This document shows, piece after piece, positions 14,001 to 27,200 of a stretch of 64,000 nucleotides of DNA. A program made the translations under genes and the position numbers. Location of the stretch: assembly GCF_000006565.2 (NCBI RefSeq), contig NC_031478.1, positions 603,874 through 667,873 on the forward strand, written 5' to 3'. Under the pieces are notes generated by a model, which was not told the origin of the DNA, did no database searches, and saw only the letters and a list, made by a program, of their open reading frames with translations. Position 1 is the stretch's first letter; the number at the start of each line of letters is the position of its first letter. This DNA comes from Toxoplasma gondii ME49 (Eukaryota > Apicomplexa > Conoidasida > Eucoccidiorida > Sarcocystidae).

Positions 14001-17000
14001 CTGTTGTTGGGAACGCGATCTCCACAGATTTCCGCCCGCCGCATAGAAGGCTGCAGACTCGCGGTCCAGCGAAACGAACGTCTTCTCAGTGGCCTTCGCG
14101 ACCAGCAGGCAAGCGCCTTACACATGCCACTGGATGCAGTTCAATCGATTGTAGAGCTCTTGTTTCCTCTCCGAACGTGGTTGTTTTCTCTGTCGCCTTT
14201 CTCGCCAACTTCCTTCCTTCAGGCCCATCTTGTTGCCGTTTCGGCGCTTACCGTCTCCGTCGAACTCTTTTTTCATTTTTGGCGTGTTTGCCTGCTCGTC
14301 TCTAGTATTGGCCTTCTTCCTCTCGTTCCGTCTTTGTTTTGCGACTTGCCTTCCTTCGCCTTTATGTTGCTTCCTGTTCGTGCTTCGCGTTTTTCTCCCC
14401 GTCGTTTTTCGGCTCTCCCTATCACTCCGAACCTGCTGTCTGTCAACAGGCTGGACGCCCGTGTTCCGTTTGCGTCAGTTTTGCCTGTCTGCTCTGTTCC
14501 TGCCCCGGGGCTGTCGGAAGCCGAAGTCCGCGTTCGCCTGACGGGAAGGCCAAAGAGGAGCGTCGCTGCATGTTCTGTTCACTTCTGTGCCAGAGTGTGG
14601 GGGACGAGAGGCGCCAGGAGAAGGCTGAGCAACGCAGGGCTCTGGAAGACGAAATTGTGAAGCTTCAGAAAATCGAGGAGAAAAGCAAGCTGATGATGTC
14701 GGGGGCAGACGGCGACGTAAACAGAGGAACGGGCGGAGGCATGCCGCTCACAATGCAGCCTGAACAAGTCCACGTTTCCCCTGTTCTTCACGTCGTCGCG
14801 AAAGTGAGTTGTCGGGACCCTTCTAGGCTGTTGTGAAATGCAGTTCAAGGTTCAAGTGCTTAACGTTTCCGCTCAACGGCTGAAAACAGGCAATCTCGCG
14901 GGGTTCACCAGAGCTTCAGCTGAAGATGCCAAACCTGCAAGCGTATTTTAAAAAAAACGTTTCCAGGAGCATAAAAGGCGAAAGCAACGTTTCTGTGCTC
15001 CTCAGAAACAAAGTTCAAAGCCAGCTGTGTCTTCCAAGTTTTGCCCATACACCAGTTGCCTGCAAACGTATTAGTTTCGGTTCTGCCGCCCAAACTGGTA
15101 ACTCCCTGCCTCGCATGCGCGCGGTCGTTTCATCTCGTGCTCCGCTTTCGTCTTGCACCCCTCCGTTTGTCTTTCCCGGTTCGTCTGCATAGAGAGCAAA
15201 GCCGTTCAAGCAGACTGACACAGAAGAGCCAACTCGACCTGCAGCAATGTGATACTTGCACAGCTGGCTGTACAATGCGTTTGCGGTTCACGCTTGACAT
15301 GTCTTCGAGCGTTTCCACTGCCTCTTGCGAATGGAACGGAAACCACCGTGTTCTCTCTTCTCGATCCACGATCCTTCGTGTGTTCCTTTCGCTTCTGCCT
15401 CTGACCGCCTTCGCTCTCACATCTACTCACTGAGGTGGGCTCTGTCTGTCTCCGCGAGCCGCTCTTGCCCCCGCGTCCTCGCTCTCCGCAACCCCGTTTT
15501 GCGGATCTGTCGCGATGCGTCTCAGTTTCGTTTCTTTCACGGTCACTTTCTTGTGGCAGCTGAGACAGTTCGGCGTTTGTGTCTCCTCCGACGCTGCTTG
15601 GCGAGTACGGACTCCAGCGGTCTCTTCTTCGCTTCTGTCCCTGTGATGCTGTTTATATGTCAGCAACGCCTTGGAGGAGACGCGCCTTCGCTGCACTCGA
15701 CCGGCGTCCTCCAGTTCAGTCAAAAAACTCTTGCGCTGTACGGCTTTCTCTTCCCAGTCATGGTTCGTCTCAAGTGCCTGCACCAGTTTCTTCTTCAGCT
15801 TCTCTCGAACGTCAAACAACAGGCTGCCTCTCCCACCGGCGCCCTCCCGAGCGCTTCCTCTCTCGGCAATCAGGCAACCGGTAAGTTTGCAGGCTTTTCA
15901 GGAGTTCGCGGGTGGAAGACGCCTCCTTTGCCTTGTGTGTTCACCGTCGTGACGGGGTGCCCGTGACTTTTGGGGCACCGCTAGCGCCCGTGGAGGAAGC
16001 GCGTTTCAGGTTCACAAGGGAGACAGCGGCTTTCTTTGAACGCATGCACCCACACTGGGGTCGGTACCAGGCACTTCTCTCTCACACGCAAGAAAACGAC
16101 CACTCTCTTTTTCAGATGGTTTCGTCTGGCCAGAGACGCATGTTCACTTCGAAACCAGCGTGGGTTGTCGCTGGGGAGACGAAACGCCGACTTTCAAATG
16201 AAACGGGGACCCCGCGGTTTCGCTGGTACTGGAGTTTGCCGTTGTCAGTCGTTTGCTGGTTATGCGCGAACGGTAAAGGAGCAATTCAGCTTGTGTCTAC
16301 AGTGACATGCGCCCTTTCCCCGTTTTACTCGTTGAGGTTCTGAGTGGTATTCGATGATCTGTCTTATTTCAAGTTTCCGGTGAGGCTACACCAAGGGAAA
16401 GCGGGGCCTGAGAGGCGGCCTGCGTGGAACTTGAACAATGGCTTGCTTGCTACGTATCTGTTGGACTGGGCGCGAAGTGGTTCACAGGTTAAGGAGGTAT
16501 TTCTTTCGAGTGGTTCTTCGCGTTTAAACGCAAGAGACACGTCACGAAGACGTTTGCCGTTTCGAGAGTTCTTCAAGACCAGCATTATTTGTTTTCGTGG
16601 GGAGAGGAGTAAACCGAAGTCACTATCGGGACCGTTGTCAACATGATAAAAAGTCAAATCGGGCATTCGAGGAGTCCAGTGAATCGAGATCCAGAGACCA
16701 TAGGGTCCACTGCATGCAACGGTGTTGCTCTGTTTCGGTCTCTACAGCCCCCTGCGGTCTCTGACATATACGGGTCTGTCCAGAGGGACTTGCGAGGCTT
16801 CTTACCTGTTGCGGTTCGTTGCTTGGCTTTCGAGAGTGGGGGTGCGTGAGGTTTCTAGCCGTTATGGGTTGTTTGCTGTTCACTGGAGTTCTTTTCGCGT
16901 GTTTCGTTTGTGCCTCATTGCTGATCGTTGCAGAGTTTCTCGAGAAGGGAATGACGATTGCATTCATGCTCAGAAAAATGCCGCTGGAAATCTTCCTGCG

Positions 17001-20000
17001 AACGGTAAGACTGCGCCCCCTTGAGTAGCGCAACGGACATCAACGGCCAGAAACGATGAGGCGCGAGCAAAGCAGGAAAGTGAACGAAAGCCGATTAGAG
17101 CGAGAGAGGCGAGAGAAAACACCGAGAGAATGAACTGACAGAGAAGCAAACCAGAGGGAAGCACGGGAGACAAGAGGAAAGAGAGGACCAAGGCTGGGAG
17201 TGTCTCAGCCAACTCGTTCCATACATATATATTCTTGTCAGTTGCCTTTATGCCGTTCTCGTCTTTGTCTGTCCTCTGTTCTCCTCAGTTGTCTCTTGCT
17301 CTTTTCGTCTTTGTCTTCCTCGTTTCTCGTCGATTGTCTCTCCTCTTCACCCGCTGTTTCCTCGTCCTTCCCCTGCAAACTGCCGCGCATTGTCCCGCAC
17401 CGGAGTCGCTTTCCTTTCCGGCTTTGTTCACTCGCTGTCCCTGCCTCGCTCTTCTTCCCCTAATGTTCGTCTTTCTTCTTGCAGATTGGCTGCGGGTATC
17501 GCGTGCAGTTCCTGGACAAGCAGCTCTCGGCTCCGCAGGCCTCTCAGGTCCTCGTCGAGGATCTGCCGCGGACGGTCTTTGACATCCTTGTTCTCTCCAG
17601 CCGGCAACTTCATCTCAAACGCCAGAGGCAGCAGCCGCCCACGCTGCCGCTCACAGGCAACAATAAACGCAGTGCCCCTGCAGCACTCCGGCGCCTACTC
17701 TCAACTCTGTGTACGTTGAAAAGCTGAAGCAAACGTGGTTTCCTCTCAGTCGCTCGTCTGTTCCTTGAAATGCGTCTCGCGCGTCAAGCCCTTTGTTTAC
17801 CGGATCCAAGATCCGTTCGCTTGTCATCGTGGGGTCGGGAACACTCAGAGAAGCTGTGAGTCGATCGCTGGGGCGCCTTGTCACTAAAGGTTCTGAGCTT
17901 GCTTAGACGAGGTTTTCTTCAGCGTCGTACAGGGCAGACATTTGTCGTTGTCAGTAGCACAGGAAATGCTGCACACGTCAGTCTGCACCCTTTCCTCTGT
18001 CCGAAAGGTACTTAACTAGTTCTTGAGAGGCAACACGGAGCCCTGTTGGTCGGCCCAGAGATGGCGCTTTGTGTGAGTGCGGCACTGGGCGGCTTCGGAG
18101 GCCGAAAGCAGGCAAAATGAGTTTTCATTGAAGATCCCGTTGCATGCATCCATGCAGCGACGAAGGCCAGCGACGGCCGCAAAAAACAGAAGAGATGGTG
18201 TTTGTTGTGGTGCGAAAACGGGGGACGCGAGTGACGAGCAAAGCGGGGAAATCTTCACAGACAACGGTCAAAAGAGAGAAGCCTGCGATAGGGAGTCGCA
18301 GCGTTTACTACATCAGCTGGGGTGTATCCCCGCGATCTCCCGGTTGGCTGGGAGGGGGGGTAGAACAGCGTCGACCACGTCTCTGTCGTCTTCGAAATAC
18401 GAATAACGCTGCAGCAGCAGAGGACAAAAAATCGGGATTCGCGTTGTTATGTATCTCGTTGTTTAGGAAGGAAGTTCCAAAACGTGTCAAACGAAAAATG
18501 CCAGACGACCTGTCTGGATGAGCTGGGTTGTCGGGTGGTTTTTGAAGTGCACAGCTGCGGGGGAACACCGTCAAATAAGCGGCGGATGCACAAGAGGTGA
18601 ACTGGCGCGAGATGTTGTGCTGCGGTGTTACAGAAGAAAAATGAAGCTGCGTGCGACATTAGAACGAAACTCAGGTAAAAAGGAGAAGGAGCCGTCTCCA
18701 CTCTGCTCACTGTCGTTGTTTGCCTTTCGCTTCCGCGCCGTGATTGTACACAGGTCGCATGGGGCTTGTTCGCGCGTTGGGAGCTTCTTGTTTGCCAGCA
18801 TCGGCGACGTCTCTGGAGAAAGGGCCAGACAGCGAATGCAACGCTGGCGCAGGTCAAGCACCCGCTGCTGAGAGGCCCAAACAAGATGGCGAAGGTTCTC
18901 GGGATATCCCAGGCGTCACGCGATGGCAAATCCTCGATGTCGTTTCTCTCCCTGCATTTGTTTCAGAGGTCAGGCACCTTTTTAAGTTTCCAGTCTGTCT
19001 CGCACCCGTTCTGTGTGAGAGGATTTGTGATAGTCACGTTCTGTGTCCCCCGTTTCTGTGGCCGTATGTTCTGCCGACCACGGCGGGAGAAGACAGCCGG
19101 GATCCAGCGTAGTCTACATGTAGAAGGGCAGTTTGTGCGTTTTAGAAGGACTTCAGGGAGGTGCTGGCGCGGGGAAATCAGGATATTTCTGCCATCACCT
19201 AGACACGCGCAGTGCCATGGTCTTCCAGCCCCTTGCTCTATCGTGGGCGTCGAAACTAGCCATCCATAGTTCACCCCTGTATAATTTAACTTTGTTCAGA
19301 AGTATTAGGTTCGATGTTACGCACGTCGGTTTGCGCAGTGGTGTGTTGTTACCGGGCTTTCGGAACCGCGCCTGTCTCTCCTGTCGCGTTTGGTCTACAC
19401 ACAGTCTTTACATTCTGTTATGGGGCGAGACACGAGCGTCCTTCTGATGGACGCCAAGTCACTGCACGGACAACGGGGCGAGCGTCTTCAGTTTCTTGCC
19501 TTCAGTAAATCCCGTGTGTTAAAGAAACTCCAGGGACGCGTTGTGCATCGCTCAAAACGCCTGCACTCATCCCGTTTTGTCTCCTTCAGACAGAGCCGCT
19601 GTCTCCTGGCGGCGACTCGCCGGAGGCCGCGTCCCTCGGCCAGTTCAACCTGCTGGCCCCCGGGGCCTTCGAGGCCTTCTGGGAGGAGCTACAGAGCGAA
19701 GTCGCTCGATGGATTCACTTCAACGCGCCGTTGCCGCCGTCTTCGTTTGACGCGCTCAAGGGAAAGACAGGGACTCTGACTGGAGAAAGGCAAAGGCAGA
19801 GCGGGGAGGTGGACGCAGAAACGCAGCGGCAAACCGAGGCGGACGACACGCAGGGGCTTGGGGACCTATCGCGACCAAAGGTACAGAGAGATTCGAGGCT
19901 CGTCGCAATTTTTGTTCACAGATTCCAAGTGGTGCCGTGTCAGCAGAGCAGAGTTAAGAAGCTGCTGAGTGGAGAAGTGGAGAAATAGAACCAGTTCAAC

Positions 20001-23000
20001 ACGGTGTACTAGTGCAACAGGGATGGTCTACACCTGCGCTTTGTTCCCACACCGTGTAAAAGTACCAGAGTGCTCTGTGCTTCGCTTTGGGGGGCTGTGT
20101 CGGGCATCCGCATCTTACGTTTTCCAAGGCGGCACCACCGTTTGTTTCCAGGGTGGAACCATGAAGCTTCTTGGCAACTCTGCCGCTGGCACGACTCCTG
20201 GCGGCTGTGCAGGAGGTTGTAACTACCGCAAACGATCGCAGCATCAGTAGACACTGCATGTGTACGCACGATGTCCGCTGTCCAGAATTGTGATCGTCGA
20301 CTCGCACAAACAGAGACACACTACCGAGCGTAGGCTAATGAATCCATGAGGACTCGCGGCATCGTAAGTGTCGCCTTTTCGTCGTGACTGTTGCACAAGA
20401 TAGGGCGGCCTCTCGAGTCCCGCCGAGGTCTGTGTAGGCGCGTGCTCGACGAGGACAAGAACTCCAACAGTCGAAGGCGGGACTGGCAGGCATGTGTTTC
20501 CTCTCTGTTTGCGTCTCCAGGTTCCCCTTCCAGCCAACTTCCCTGTCGCCGAAGCCTTCAGCAAGCGGAACTGGAAGGGTCAAATTCTCCTCACGCCGTA
20601 TCTCCGGGTCCGTTGACGATCCTAGGTTTCTCCAATGTTCTTCGGCACCTTCAGATCCTTCCTCTCGTTTCCGTAACACAGACACTTCGGTTGCCGTGTA
20701 TCGCCGCTCACTCTGCTTTGTGCCTTTCGGTTCTCTTCCCAGCTTCAACGCCTCCATCCACTTGCGTGGTAAAGCCATTTTTCTTGTCGTGTCTCGCTTG
20801 CCCCTCATATGAGCTCTCTCGGACTCGCGTTATGTGGCCAGCTGTGTGCTCTTGCGCCTGCCGGACCGTGAGCAGCTGCTCAGGCCTGTGCATGCACATT
20901 TGGCAAATAAAAAACTTGGAGATCTCCGTTTTCTGCTGCCTTGTCTTCCGGGCTTCAGGCGGAACTCGATGCATTTGCAGAAATCATCTTGGATCGTTAC
21001 AGAGAGGCGGGTGGAGAAGAGCTGGGACGACTTGTCTTCTCGCCTCACAGCCCCGAAGTGCAAAGCCTTGCATCCAGGCTGAGGATTCCAACTGATGTAA
21101 GAGCCAGTTTGTAAAAGCCACATGCCATCTTGGTTGTGTTGGCTGATACATGCGCCTCTGTTCTGTATTCTCAGAATACTGGCCGGCAAGGCTGACGCCC
21201 TTCAGCCTAGGTCTTCGATCGAGCCTGCCTAAATCGCATGCAGGTTTTCCATTTCATGATGGCGCGAATTCTCTCGTTGCTCATCTCTGTATGACTGTGC
21301 CTTGAGTTCGGTCTCTCCGTTTCGTTGTCGGTGGATCTGAACACACTTTTCTGTATATGAAGAGGCACATCTACGGTATGTAACTGGATGCCAACTGTGC
21401 GGTGGCTCTGTTTTTCTGTCTTTGTGCTCTTGCTTCCGGCAGAAGTTCGGAGCCCTGTCTATCTATTTCTATATTTATATCTATATATATGAATATGCCG
21501 TTTTCTATTTCCATCGATATCGATCGATCTATACAGATATGTCTCTAGCTCCAGTTGTCGGAACTGCGCCGTGGTCGCCATGTGTGCCACACTTAGACGG
21601 CCTCGACCTGTTGTGCTGACGCGCTGTTGGCTGGGTCCTTTCAACACTCTGAAACTCCACACAAAACTCTGACTTAGATGTTCCTGGTCTTCTGTCTCCG
21701 TTGCCTGCCTCATCATCTGGTTTTTCAAAGCTCCTTCCTCTCTGTTCTCGAACATGCCCAGTCTGCGCTCGCGGCGACTCCTGTGTCTTCATTTTCTGTG
21801 CTCTACAACCTACACTAGTTGCCTTTTTCCTCACTGCGCCTTTGCTATGGCTCGGCTTTCTGCTAGAGGCTTGGGCGTTGCCTCTGGAATCTGGACTTCC
21901 TAAGAAATCTCTTGACACTCCTCGATACAACAATAAGCGGCTACCGTGTGCGGATGCTCCACCTCGAGAGTCTCCAATAAGACAGTGTAAAAGGTAACCT
22001 CACTCGTTTCGCCAGTCGTTCATTTCTCTTTCTGAACTGGAGAAGCACAAGCCTTTTTGGTAGCACCTTTGGGGCTTGGAGAAGACTCCCGTGTTCTTTC
22101 TGTTAGTATGTTTTGCTATTGAATATTTGAGTTTGTTTTTCTTGCTTGTCGCGGACGTGTGTGGAACTCGTTCCTCAGGTTGTGTTGCGGTTCTTGCTGA
22201 GACTCTTTGAGACGCGAGGCGGGGTCGGATGCGGCTTTCAGAGCCTCGCGTTTCATTTGCCCGGCCTTCGAGCTCCGAAGAACGCTCTGGAAGACGGCGA
22301 GGCCAGAAGAGACAGACGAAAACGGCGACGTCTGGACGCCGACGCAGATCATCCAGGCTCAGAGGACGGCAGCGGGAGCGAGACAGAGGGCGAGAACGAG
22401 AGGCGAGAAACCCACGACGAGAGAAGGACAGAAAGAGACAGAAAACTCCTCGTCGGCAGACGCCTCGTCCTTCTCCACCGAACGCGAGATGTCCGGTTCC
22501 GCTGCCACTTGTGCGGCTGCCTGTACAGCCTCATTCGAGCCCTCAAACACCACTATGAAAAAATTCACAAAACAGAACTCCCTGCAGACTCCGATACTTT
22601 TGTGCTACCCTGGGAAAAAGAAAAGTACGCACGGTTCAAATACAGAGAACATAAGTGTGCATGTATGCATATATTCAAGGATGTAGGCGAAGTGGAGGTA
22701 TGCATGTATATGTATGCGTAAGCCCATGCAGATGAGGCGCGGTGACGCGCTATACGTAGCTGTGGCCGGGTGCTTCTGTCCTTGCATATCTATCTGTATA
22801 TATCAGTACATCTCTGTGTATGTATATCCATATATCTACATGCATAGCGGTCGGTGGAACGAAGCTTGTACATGTTGCAAGAACTGATAAGGTGTGGCTA
22901 GATACGAATGCAAAACCTGGAATGCAAACGTCGGTCGTGTGGCTGCAGGAGACTCCAAAGGGTCCAGCAGGCTCAGGAGCAGAAGCAGCTGGCCCTTGCA

Positions 23001-23174
23001 TTTCGGCGAAAACGAAAACAGAAAGAACGAGACGACCTCGGTAAGCTATCGCTTTATTTTCCGCTGCATGTGTTTCCCGCTGTCACTTCCCTCATTTATT
23101 TGTCATGCATACCTCCCAGTACTGCTTGCGTGCCTGTCATTCCCCCTGCAACCCCAGAGACAAATATCCACATC

Positions 23175-23213
<39 letters not shown>

Positions 23214-23746
23214 ATGTGTCAGTATTGCCATGTAACGTTACGGACATACATGTGCATGTGACAATATTGTTACGCGCACATTCGTTGGTTCACTTGTGCC
23301 AAGGGGGTAATGTTTAGACACCTTGCATGCAAGCTCGCGTGGTCTTGCGTGTCTGCTGCGCCCCCAGGAGGCTCGCTGCCTCGGTCCGGGAAACGGTTTG
23401 GCGGCTGCCAGCCGTTGCAAAGCAACGAGCTTATCCACAATTCTCATGAGAAAGAGGACGGCGATGACGAGGCTCTTTCACCCTTGCATTTCAGAGACGA
23501 AGAAGCGTCGCTCGTTGACACGACCGCATCCTGGCTTTCAGACAAGATAGGCAAGGTGGGTGTTTTGCCTGCTGTTGCACTCACTCATGCTTCGGCCCGA
23601 CGGCAACCAGTTGGGGATTCATAGAGACGGAGAGGGAACGCTTCAAGGATATGTAGGGAGAGAGCGAGATCCAGACGTCTGTAGAACGGCCGATAGAGAA
23701 GTTGATGGATCTGTCAATAAAACGACCAGGCGAGACGTACACATGT

Positions 23747-23777
<31 letters not shown>

Positions 23778-24254
23778 GATAGATATATAGATATATATAT
23801 TCAAGACATGGCTGACATATATGCAGAGGTGGGTTGAAGAGGCCCCCATCGTTGTCGGTGATGCCGCGCCGTCCGGCATGCGTTTCTTTCAGGGAGGACC
23901 CGGCGGCAGCTCGACAGCGGCGGGACTTCTCTCTGAGGCTGTTCAGCGATTTCTTCGGGCAATGCGAAAAGGTAGAGACCGTCGTCGCGTTTTCCTTCGT
24001 TTTGTCGCCTTTGGCGGTCTTCTTCTTTCTGCACATCTACAGTCTAAACGGACTTGTTGACGGGTGCACTCGTGTGTCTCGTCAGCTCTCTTTCGAAGCG
24101 ATTTCCCCAGACGCCCTCTGGCTGTACATTTCCAGGTGGCTCGAGTTATACAGTCCTCAAATCATGTGAAGTCATCTACACACGAATACGTGAGTCGCCC
24201 AGTAGACCTTTCTTCCCCTCCGCAACAATACAAACATTTGCATATACATATATA

Positions 24255-24285
<31 letters not shown>

Positions 24286-27200
24286 AGATATAAATAGATA
24301 TAGATACATATGTTTGCATCTACAGTCGTAAATGCACGAGCGCACGGTTGAACGTCCTCTTGATCAGCGGAGGTGCAGTCACCAAGTTTCGTTCCATGAT
24401 GCCTAGGTTTGTCGGGGCCCTGGAAAGTGCTTTGTGCATGCGGTCGGTGCCCGCGTCACCCCCCCCCCCCCTCGCTGCCCCCCTAGATGGTGACTTCGTC
24501 AAAAACAAGGTCTCTGTCTCGTTTTCTTTACAGAGGATGAATTTGGTTTTGTCACTGCGAGCGTTGTGGCGGAGCGCCTGTTCGTCGCTGCTGAACGTTT
24601 GGCGCGCGCTCGTGGCTCTTGCTCTTCTCCCGGAGGCAACGGAGATTTCGACGCCTGCGCGTCTTCACGTACTGCTGTTTCCTTCTCCTCGTCTTTCACT
24701 GGCGCTCCTTGGTCTTCTCTCTCTTCTTCCAATGCTGCTGCGTATGGGAGACAGGACAGCGCCCTCCCCAGTGTGTTTGGGGTCGACGGCAGAACGCTCC
24801 CTCCGGTCTCACATCCTGTGTGGCAGGTGCGTCTGGGCGACGAGATCCGAACCGGGTCTCCTCTAAAATCGAAACGGAGTCTTTCAGTTGATCCTCAACC
24901 GAATGTCGACCTCGTCACGGCCCTACGGAGTCTGCACGTTTACGCTTGTTCGGCTTTTTTCATGTCTCTGCTTGACTGTCCCTCTCTTTCCTCGTTTCAC
25001 ACGTGACGCTCACTAGCAGTTTCTGATCATCTCTGCTGGTCATCGGCATCGCCGTTCTTCTTTCGTCTTCTTTTCCTGCGGTTCCTCTTCGCGTGTGTTG
25101 ATTTAGTCGTTGTCTCGGCTACTCTGACCTCGCGTCGCACATGACGCTGTTGTTGTCTTTGTAGTTGCGGTTTCTACCTGCTCGTGATCGTCGGCCGTCT
25201 TTTTCTCTGCGACGCTTCAGCGTGACTCTTTTTGCATCTGTGCCTCCCAGTTGAAGGTATTTCGGTTGTTCCACTCTCTGTGTTTTTTCCTCTAATCTCT
25301 GTCCCGGTTCCTCCCGTGTAGATCTTGAGCTCGCTCTGTAGCGCCACCCTCGACCCCGCCGCCTGCATGCATGTCTTCTCCTTCCTCATGTTGCGGCGCC
25401 CAGTCAACTACCGGGCCTTCAACAACTACCGGTAGGTCTCCTTGTCTTCGACGTCGAAGCGAACTCGGAGGTTACTTATTTCTTTCTGTGGTGTAATTAG
25501 TTTTTGGACCCATGTTCTGTTCTAACCAGTGTAATACGGTGACGTCTTTCTGTCGCATATATATATATATATATATAAATATGGCGACTTGTCCTCCCGT
25601 TTTTCTCACGACGTGTGGACTTTCGTTTCTACTGTGTGAAGAGTGGGTCGCCGACCATCTCGTACGGGCGCACGGTAAAGGCGCCTCTCTCATCTGGTCT
25701 GCCTGTTTTCACACTCCCGATGTGTGTGGCCTTGTCTCGCCGTTGCCTTAATAATCCACTTGCCTGTGCCTGTCTCTATCTCAGTCGTCTGTCTCTACAT
25801 CTGGAGTTCTCGTATGGTGTTGCCTGTTCTTCGGCTCTCCTTATGCGTGTCTGCCTTCCGATCTAGATCACCTTCTGCGGTGTCCCTCTCTCTTCTTTGT
25901 CTCCATCTCTCTTTCCTCTCGTCTCCTCTCTTCTTCTCTCTGTTGGCCCCGTTCGTCGCGTTGCTTTTGTCCTTTCTCTTCTGCAGCACTGTCTGCTTCT
26001 GCCGGCTTCTCTCTGCTCCTCTCTTCTCTCCTCAGGCGCTTGGCAGGCTTCGAGCTCAGGAGTCACGTGACCTCGTGTCGCATTCCGTCGATTTTCGATG
26101 CTCGCGCGGCATCTCTGGAGGACAGCCTGCTTGACTCTGAACTGTGTGCCTTGGCAGACGCAACGCTGGCCCCCCAGCCTGCTCCTGTCTCCTCGTCTGT
26201 CTCATTTCGTTCCGACGCCACTCACCTCGGCGACGGTGCGCCTGCAGATCGCCTGCTCTTGCGCTCAACGCCTTCGCCTTTGTGGGGCGCCTCACCCTCC
26301 GTTCAGTGCATGCGAACAACTTCACTGGTGAGTGCACTGATGTGGCGGAGAAGCTCCTTTTCAGTGACCTGGAAAACTACTGGCCCACACGGACAGTGTT
26401 TGAATCGAAAACCGAGAACCTGTTCTGAATCCTGTGTCGCACCGAGGGGCAATGTCCACGTCCTCGGGCTCTCGATGGTTCGCAGCTTCTGTGTTGACCG
26501 CAAACAGTCGAAATACGTCTCTGTGTCGTTTTCTGAGGAATCGACGCGTCGGTTTGCGCCTGAATCCTTCCTTCCTGTCTTGGAGGTAGACACGATCCAG
26601 ATGAAACATTATTCAGGAATCACATACGCAGCGACTCAGCGATTCGCATCCCCTCATGACATCCTTTTTTTCGTCCCTCCGAAGCGTTCTGTGTTTTCTC
26701 CATCCCACTCTCTTCCCCTCTTCTGCCTCCGCTTCTTAGGTACGCGCCTTCACTTAGTTCTTCTTCTCGCGTACTCTATGTGTTTCACTCTGCTCGCCTC
26801 TCTTCCCCTGGCGCTTCTCTCTCGTCCTTTCTTTCTGGCGTTCATCGCCTCCGCTTTCGTTACCTTCTCGCGCCGTCGTTCCTCCGACTTTCTTCTTCTA
26901 GCGTTGCCTGCAAAGCGTGTACCGGTGTCTACGGCACAGCCGCCACTCGCTCTACCATCGTCCTCTTCGTCTCTGCCGTCTTTCCTTCGGGGGACTCTAA
27001 CGTCTCGACCAGTCCTTCTTTCCTCGAGACGCACGTCCCTTCTCGCCTCTCACCGGATCCCGAGTTGTCCCTGAAGTCATCTGATGCAACTCTTTTAATA
27101 GGACACAGCCTCTGTGCTTTCTGTAAACAGACCTGTCGACCCCTCAACTGTCCGAGAGTCACGCTAGCGAGGACGGTGTTGAAAATGCTCTTGCTCACTC

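Larger units (their letters stand above)
22949..26327 (+). other. TFIIIC exons 22949-26327
   Basis: Exon 22949-23040 is a basic helix (LALAFRRKRKQKERDDL). Exon 23368-23555 is acidic and ends ASWLSDKIGK. Exon 23827-23971 reads RWVEEAPIVVGDAAPSG and LLSEAVQRFLRAMRK. Exon 24534-24826 reads DEFGFVTASVVAERL and ends PPVSHPVWQ. Exon 25322-25431 (ILSSLCSATLDP, FSFLMLRRPVNYRAFNNYR) matches human [20 protein letters not shown] and LYREYK. Exon 26036-26327 opens RRLAGFELRSHVTS. A further short exon probably lies between 23971 and 24534 (around 24,373, VTKFRSMMPR; human RRARYIVKNPQAY), because phases do not otherwise agree there. Confidence 0.75.

Noticed and set aside
26328..27074. Read-through of the plus frame after 26327
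   Set aside because: A GTGAGT donor at 26328 and an in-phase acceptor at 27130 leading into a winged-helix exon explain the data better. The read-through is Phe/Leu/Ser-rich intron-like sequence.
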